This document shows, piece by piece, positions 61,201-64,000 of a stretch of DNA of 64,000 nucleotides (the first letter of the stretch is position 1; every line of letters begins with the position of its first letter). The translations under genes were made by a program, and so were the position numbers. Under the pieces are notes generated by a model. The model worked only from the letters and a program-made list of their open reading frames with translations. It was not told the origin of the DNA and made no database searches. Origin of the DNA: Vibrio sp. JC009 (GTDB lineage Bacteria > Pseudomonadota > Gammaproteobacteria > Enterobacterales > Vibrionaceae); NCBI RefSeq assembly GCF_029016485.1, contig NZ_CP092107.1, forward strand, positions 1,054,001-1,118,000, given 5' to 3'.

Positions 61201-61815
61201 ATGAAAAAATCTGTAATTAGCATTTTTGTGTTTGTACTTTCGTTGTCTTTCTCATTTTATCATCTGAATAAGCACAGCTTCTTTTCAAGCTTGTTTATTC
61301 AAAAGGAAACAATTACAGCTGGCAGCAGTGATAGCACAAAAAAAATCGAAGAAATTAAGAAAATTGAACGTGATATTGAAAATGCTACAAACAGATATAG
61401 TGTAGAGCAACAGACCTTAGCCAAACTAAGGAAGCAGCCTACATACAATCCCTCTGGGGCTGAACGATTTAAGATCAAAATACCAAGCCAACAACTTGGC
61501 ATAAAATCTGCTCATAATAGTTCACCAAGTACAAGTGAACTATTAAAGAAACTTAGTAATCAACAAACTGAGCTAAAATTACTTGAAAAAGAAATAAAAG
61601 AGCTTGAAAAAGCCTTGGATGGACTTATTACTGAACTGCCGAATGAACTAGAAAAAGAGAGAAAAGAGTACACGGCCCAACTGCAAAGTGCAAATGACGA
61701 AAATACAAGTCTGACGATGTCCATTTTAGGGCTGTTGGTAGCTGTATTTTCTGCTATCCCTGCATGGGTGCAATTGTTCAGAGATAAAAAAGAACACGAG
61801 GTTCAACACGCTTAA
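61201..61815 (+). CDS. Accessory coiled-coil membrane protein of the prophage
   Basis: 204 residues from ATG 61201 (an ATG 51 nt upstream is less likely). N-terminal hydrophobic anchor (about 3-20, SVISIFVFVLSLSFSFYHLN), a long coiled coil (about 45-80 and 110-155, rich in E/K/L), then a second hydrophobic helix near 176-195 (ILGLLVAVFSAIPAWVQLF) and a short charged tail. It is more AT-rich than neighbouring phage genes and sits after gpA/ogr, the cargo position where P2 carries tin and old. No family recognised; a membrane-based phage-exclusion role is a guess from position. Confidence 0.7.
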   Translation: MKKSVISIFVFVLSLSFSFYHLNKHSFFSSLFIQKETITAGSSDSTKKIEEIKKIERDIENATNRYSVEQQTLAKLRKQPTYNPSGAERFKIKIPSQQLGIKSAHNSSPSTSELLKKLSNQQTELKLLEKEIKELEKALDGLITELPNELEKERKEYTAQLQSANDENTSLTMSILGLLVAVFSAIPAWVQLFRDKKEHEVQHA

Positions 61816-61816
61816 C

Positions 61817-61920
61817 TATTGAAAGATCACTTTTTCAATAAAAACGCACAAAAACGATCTTCAACGATCTCTATATCTCAAATCTAAAACAGCCCTTGAT
61901 TCAGTTCCCACAAGGGCTGT
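61817..61920. repeat. Hairpins in the gap before the tail genes
   Basis: An AT-rich repeat, TATTGAAA / TTTCAATA, follows the accessory gene, and a perfect 10-bp stem ACAGCCCTTG (61889-61898) / CAAGGGCTGT (61911-61920) lies further on. The latter has a T-run only on the minus strand. The remaining 61921-62093 has no gene; a late promoter is expected here but no clear Ogr site was found. Confidence 0.45.
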
Positions 61921-62093
61921 GCTCAAATAAACCTACCGAAATTAACTGCGCCTCAGATTGCGCAAAATTGCAGTGCTGAATTTTAGTGTGGAGGGAGGGG
62001 TGAGCCCGAGCGAGGTCTGCGCGCCTGTATCCCGCTATTAAATTTCTGATTCAGTCTGGTATGACTTTTTCTTAGTGTTTGAGAGATATTCTG

Positions 62094-63281
62094 ATGTGGG
62101 AACGACAGTACGAGCATGGGCGGTGGAACGGGCATAGGCTCAACATCCTCAGCACCTCTATTGATGGTGGTAAGCGTCTGCACGTTAGTGAAATTCCTTA
62201 TGGTGAACTGCCGCATATCAGAGTGATGGGCAGCAAGGCTCGCAATATTAACCTTGAGGTTATCTTTGTCGGGCCAGCTTCTCTGGCTGATGCCAATGCT
62301 TTTATCAGTGATCTGGAAGAGACGCCTGAAGGAGAGCTGGAGCATCCATGGTTGGGTGAGTTACCTCTTACATTTGAAAGCTTCTCTCAAAGTATCAGCA
62401 CTAAGCGCGGTGTGGTTACTCTAAGTCTTACGTTTGTCCGGAGCGGTGTATCTCCTACTATCACCGCTCCGACAATCGTTCGCTCTAAACAGCAGGCCAG
62501 AGTTGTAGAAAACGTTTCTGCCAAATCCTTTAGCAAGGATGTTGAAAGCATGAGCGTAGCCGAAGTGAACCAGACTCAGAAGGACTACAAAGAAAGCCTG
62601 AATGTCCTGGTCGATATCACCAACCGTTTAAACCTAGCCGATGACGAGCTGAACGACATCAACCACTCAATCAATGAAGCCTCTTCAGCAATAAGCAGCC
62701 TGAGTAATCAGCCGGATGAGTTTGCTGATCTGTTCGGTACCGCGGTTGATTCCGTTGCCGATGGAGTGCAGGCAGAGCCGGATTCACCAAGCGAAGCCGT
62801 TGATAACTCCCGGAACGCCCAGGCATTAATGCTGAACCAGATGAAAGAAGGTGCACCAAGCGACCATTACAACGTTCAGATGGTCACCGGTGCTGTGAAG
62901 ATGAGTAAAGATCTTACCAAGCTTGAGCAGTCTGATAGCTTTGATATCACTACAGCAACTAAGCAGCCCACTATCATGGAGAGTGACCTGTCCGCTTTGA
63001 TGGATGGTCTAGATACCTGTATCAGCGAAACAACCCTGGTTTCCACCATGGAAAGCATGGAGCTGTTTGACTCGCTGACTGACCTGAAAGGCAACCTACA
63101 GAGCCAGCACGACAAATTAATAACAGGCTGCATGCCACAACGTTCAGTAGAGTTACCAAAATTCAGACCGGCTCTGGTTATCGCCCACGATGAGTACACA
63201 AAAGAGAATGTCCTGACCGCACTCAACTCACTGCAACACCCGCTGTTTATGCGTGGTGATATTGATGTGAGGGACGCATGA
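62094..63281 (+). CDS. Mu gpN-like DNA circularisation / tail protein
   Basis: 395 residues from ATG 62094 (GAGAG 8 nt upstream; an earlier TTG is less likely). The N-terminal DNA-circularisation domain (about 1-90) includes GHRLNILSTSIDGGKRLHVS and ARNINLEVIFVGPASLADAN, as in Mu gpN. The central region is helical and linker-like. gpN is a tail/baseplate-hub protein. It overlaps the gpP gene by 4 nt. Confidence 0.85.
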   Translation: MWERQYEHGRWNGHRLNILSTSIDGGKRLHVSEIPYGELPHIRVMGSKARNINLEVIFVGPASLADANAFISDLEETPEGELEHPWLGELPLTFESFSQSISTKRGVVTLSLTFVRSGVSPTITAPTIVRSKQQARVVENVSAKSFSKDVESMSVAEVNQTQKDYKESLNVLVDITNRLNLADDELNDINHSINEASSAISSLSNQPDEFADLFGTAVDSVADGVQAEPDSPSEAVDNSRNAQALMLNQMKEGAPSDHYNVQMVTGAVKMSKDLTKLEQSDSFDITTATKQPTIMESDLSALMDGLDTCISETTLVSTMESMELFDSLTDLKGNLQSQHDKLITGCMPQRSVELPKFRPALVIAHDEYTKENVLTALNSLQHPLFMRGDIDVRDA

Positions 63282-64000
63282 TGGAAAAGCTGTCTCTGTT
63301 AATTAATGGTACCCAGGTTCCTTACTATCAGGCCGATTTGAACTATTCAGTTGAACAACTGGCCCACACATTCAGTTGCACCATTCCCCCGATGAGCATC
63401 ACCCAGCCATTACCCGTTGAGTTCAGACTGGGAGATAAGCCGGTTCTCATCGGCCAGGTTGATCAGGTCGATACCTCAACCGCGTCCAGTTCGAGCGACA
63501 TTTCAATCTCTGGCCGTTCGAAAAGTGCCAACATGATTGATTCACGCATCACCATGGACGCACTTTACAACCAGAACCTTGAAAAGCTCCTGCGCCAGCT
63601 GGCAAAACCTTTTGGCTTAAATGTAAGAAGCTTGGTTGATGCCATGCAGGTGATCCCCGAGTTCCAGATAAACGCTGAATCACCAGTAGAAAACGTGGCT
63701 CAGCTTATCCGCGAACAGGGCTTTATGCTGATCGAGCGCAACGGAGTGCTGACCATTGAGGAAACAGCCCACGCCACCATTCAGGGAATCGGGCTGGAAA
63801 CCGGGAACAACATAGAAAGCCTGAACATATCCAGAACCTTTAACAAACAGTTTCACCACCTTGAAGTTCAGGGTGCGTGGGACGATGCAAGCGCCGCCAT
63901 AAAATCACCAGATATCAGTAAACAGCGAACCATGGTGATCATCTGCGACCAGTTACAAAGCGCCGAAGCCTGCTTATCCCGGGCCAAATACGAGCACAAC
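63278..64000 (+). CDS. Mu gpP-like baseplate hub protein, C-terminus beyond window
   Basis: 241 residues visible. Starts MMEKLSLLINGTQVPYYQAD, ATG overlapping the gpN stop (ATGA). Similar to Mu gpP/late-control D-like hub proteins: FRLGDKPVLIGQVDQVDTST near 48 and ISGRSKSANMIDSRITM near 75, with the VAQLIREQGFMLIERNGVL fold segment near 140. It builds the baseplate hub of a contractile tail. Confidence 0.85.
   Translation, partial: MMEKLSLLINGTQVPYYQADLNYSVEQLAHTFSCTIPPMSITQPLPVEFRLGDKPVLIGQVDQVDTSTASSSSDISISGRSKSANMIDSRITMDALYNQNLEKLLRQLAKPFGLNVRSLVDAMQVIPEFQINAESPVENVAQLIREQGFMLIERNGVLTIEETAHATIQGIGLETGNNIESLNISRTFNKQFHHLEVQGAWDDASAAIKSPDISKQRTMVIICDQLQSAEACLSRAKYEHN

Larger units (their letters stand above)
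51620..64000. mobile_element. Prophage, P2/186-like early region with Mu-like tail genes (right end outside window)
   Basis: Integrase (51700) lies at the left edge next to the ABC exporter. It is followed by a K+ channel, CI repressor, divergent lytic operon with Cox-like, CII, GpA, Ogr, and then tail genes N and P. Gene order int-(cargo)-cI / cox-cII-...-A-ogr matches P2-like phages such as vibriophage K139. No tRNA adjoins the left end and the right attachment site is not in view, so the exact boundary is uncertain. Confidence 0.88.

Overview
The window looks like a piece of a Vibrionaceae chromosome, probably an accessory-rich Vibrio region. The evidence is the manganese/heavy-metal transporter pair at 22997-24891, the many LysR-regulator/oxidoreductase pairs, the moderate GC, and a right-hand prophage whose early region resembles P2/186-type phages such as vibriophage K139. 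No species name can be fixed from sequence alone. No tRNA, rRNA or CRISPR array was seen.

Layout. 1-3117: redox genes (short-chain dehydrogenase, flavodoxin-fold oxidoreductase fused to a SnoaL-like domain) around a LysR regulator, with matching palindromes upstream of both targets, then small membrane and hypothetical proteins. 3188-5791: a FIST-PAS-PAS-HD-GYP cyclic-di-GMP signalling protein. 6967-13998: a leftward catabolic operon with an ascorbate-type PTS (IIB, IIC, IIA), its PRD regulator, a DapA-family lyase, a cyclase-family hydrolase, an RmlD-like reductase and a YjbQ protein; the substrate is unknown. 14225-22638: a stand-alone LuxR-type DNA-binding protein, a GAF/sigma-54 activator, and a MATE exporter translationally coupled to a five-gene nickel/peptide-type ABC importer. 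22997-24891: two metal transporters, one behind a Fur-like box. 25083-38603: mixed small operons (ankyrin protein, quinone reductase plus an atypical short-chain dehydrogenase, Fic protein with palindromic operators, racemase, aldo/keto reductase, MFS pump, several LysR regulators), a decayed DUF4405 gene and a MITE-like repeat.

38799-47632: an eight-gene LacI-controlled operon with a CUT1-type ABC importer, three proteins carrying five SnoaL/NTF2-like domains in total, and a TauE/SafE exporter. Two near-identical 20-bp palindromes lie exactly 160 bp apart in the control region. This is the best candidate for an undescribed pathway. 47675-51601: a second dihydrolipoamide dehydrogenase and an MsbA-like ABC exporter flank a control region with repeated palindromes.

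51620-64000: the left part of a prophage that runs off the window. It has integrase, a voltage-gated-type K+ channel cotranslated with the integrase, a 186-like CI repressor, an early lytic operon (Cox-like, CII, small proteins, exonuclease, LuxR-type protein, GpA replication endonuclease containing a P2-like origin, Ogr zinc finger), an AT-rich accessory membrane protein, and then Mu-like tail genes N and P. Replication is P2-like while the tail genes seen are Mu-like, so the element is mosaic. Gene functions are read from motifs and family knowledge; no database search was possible.
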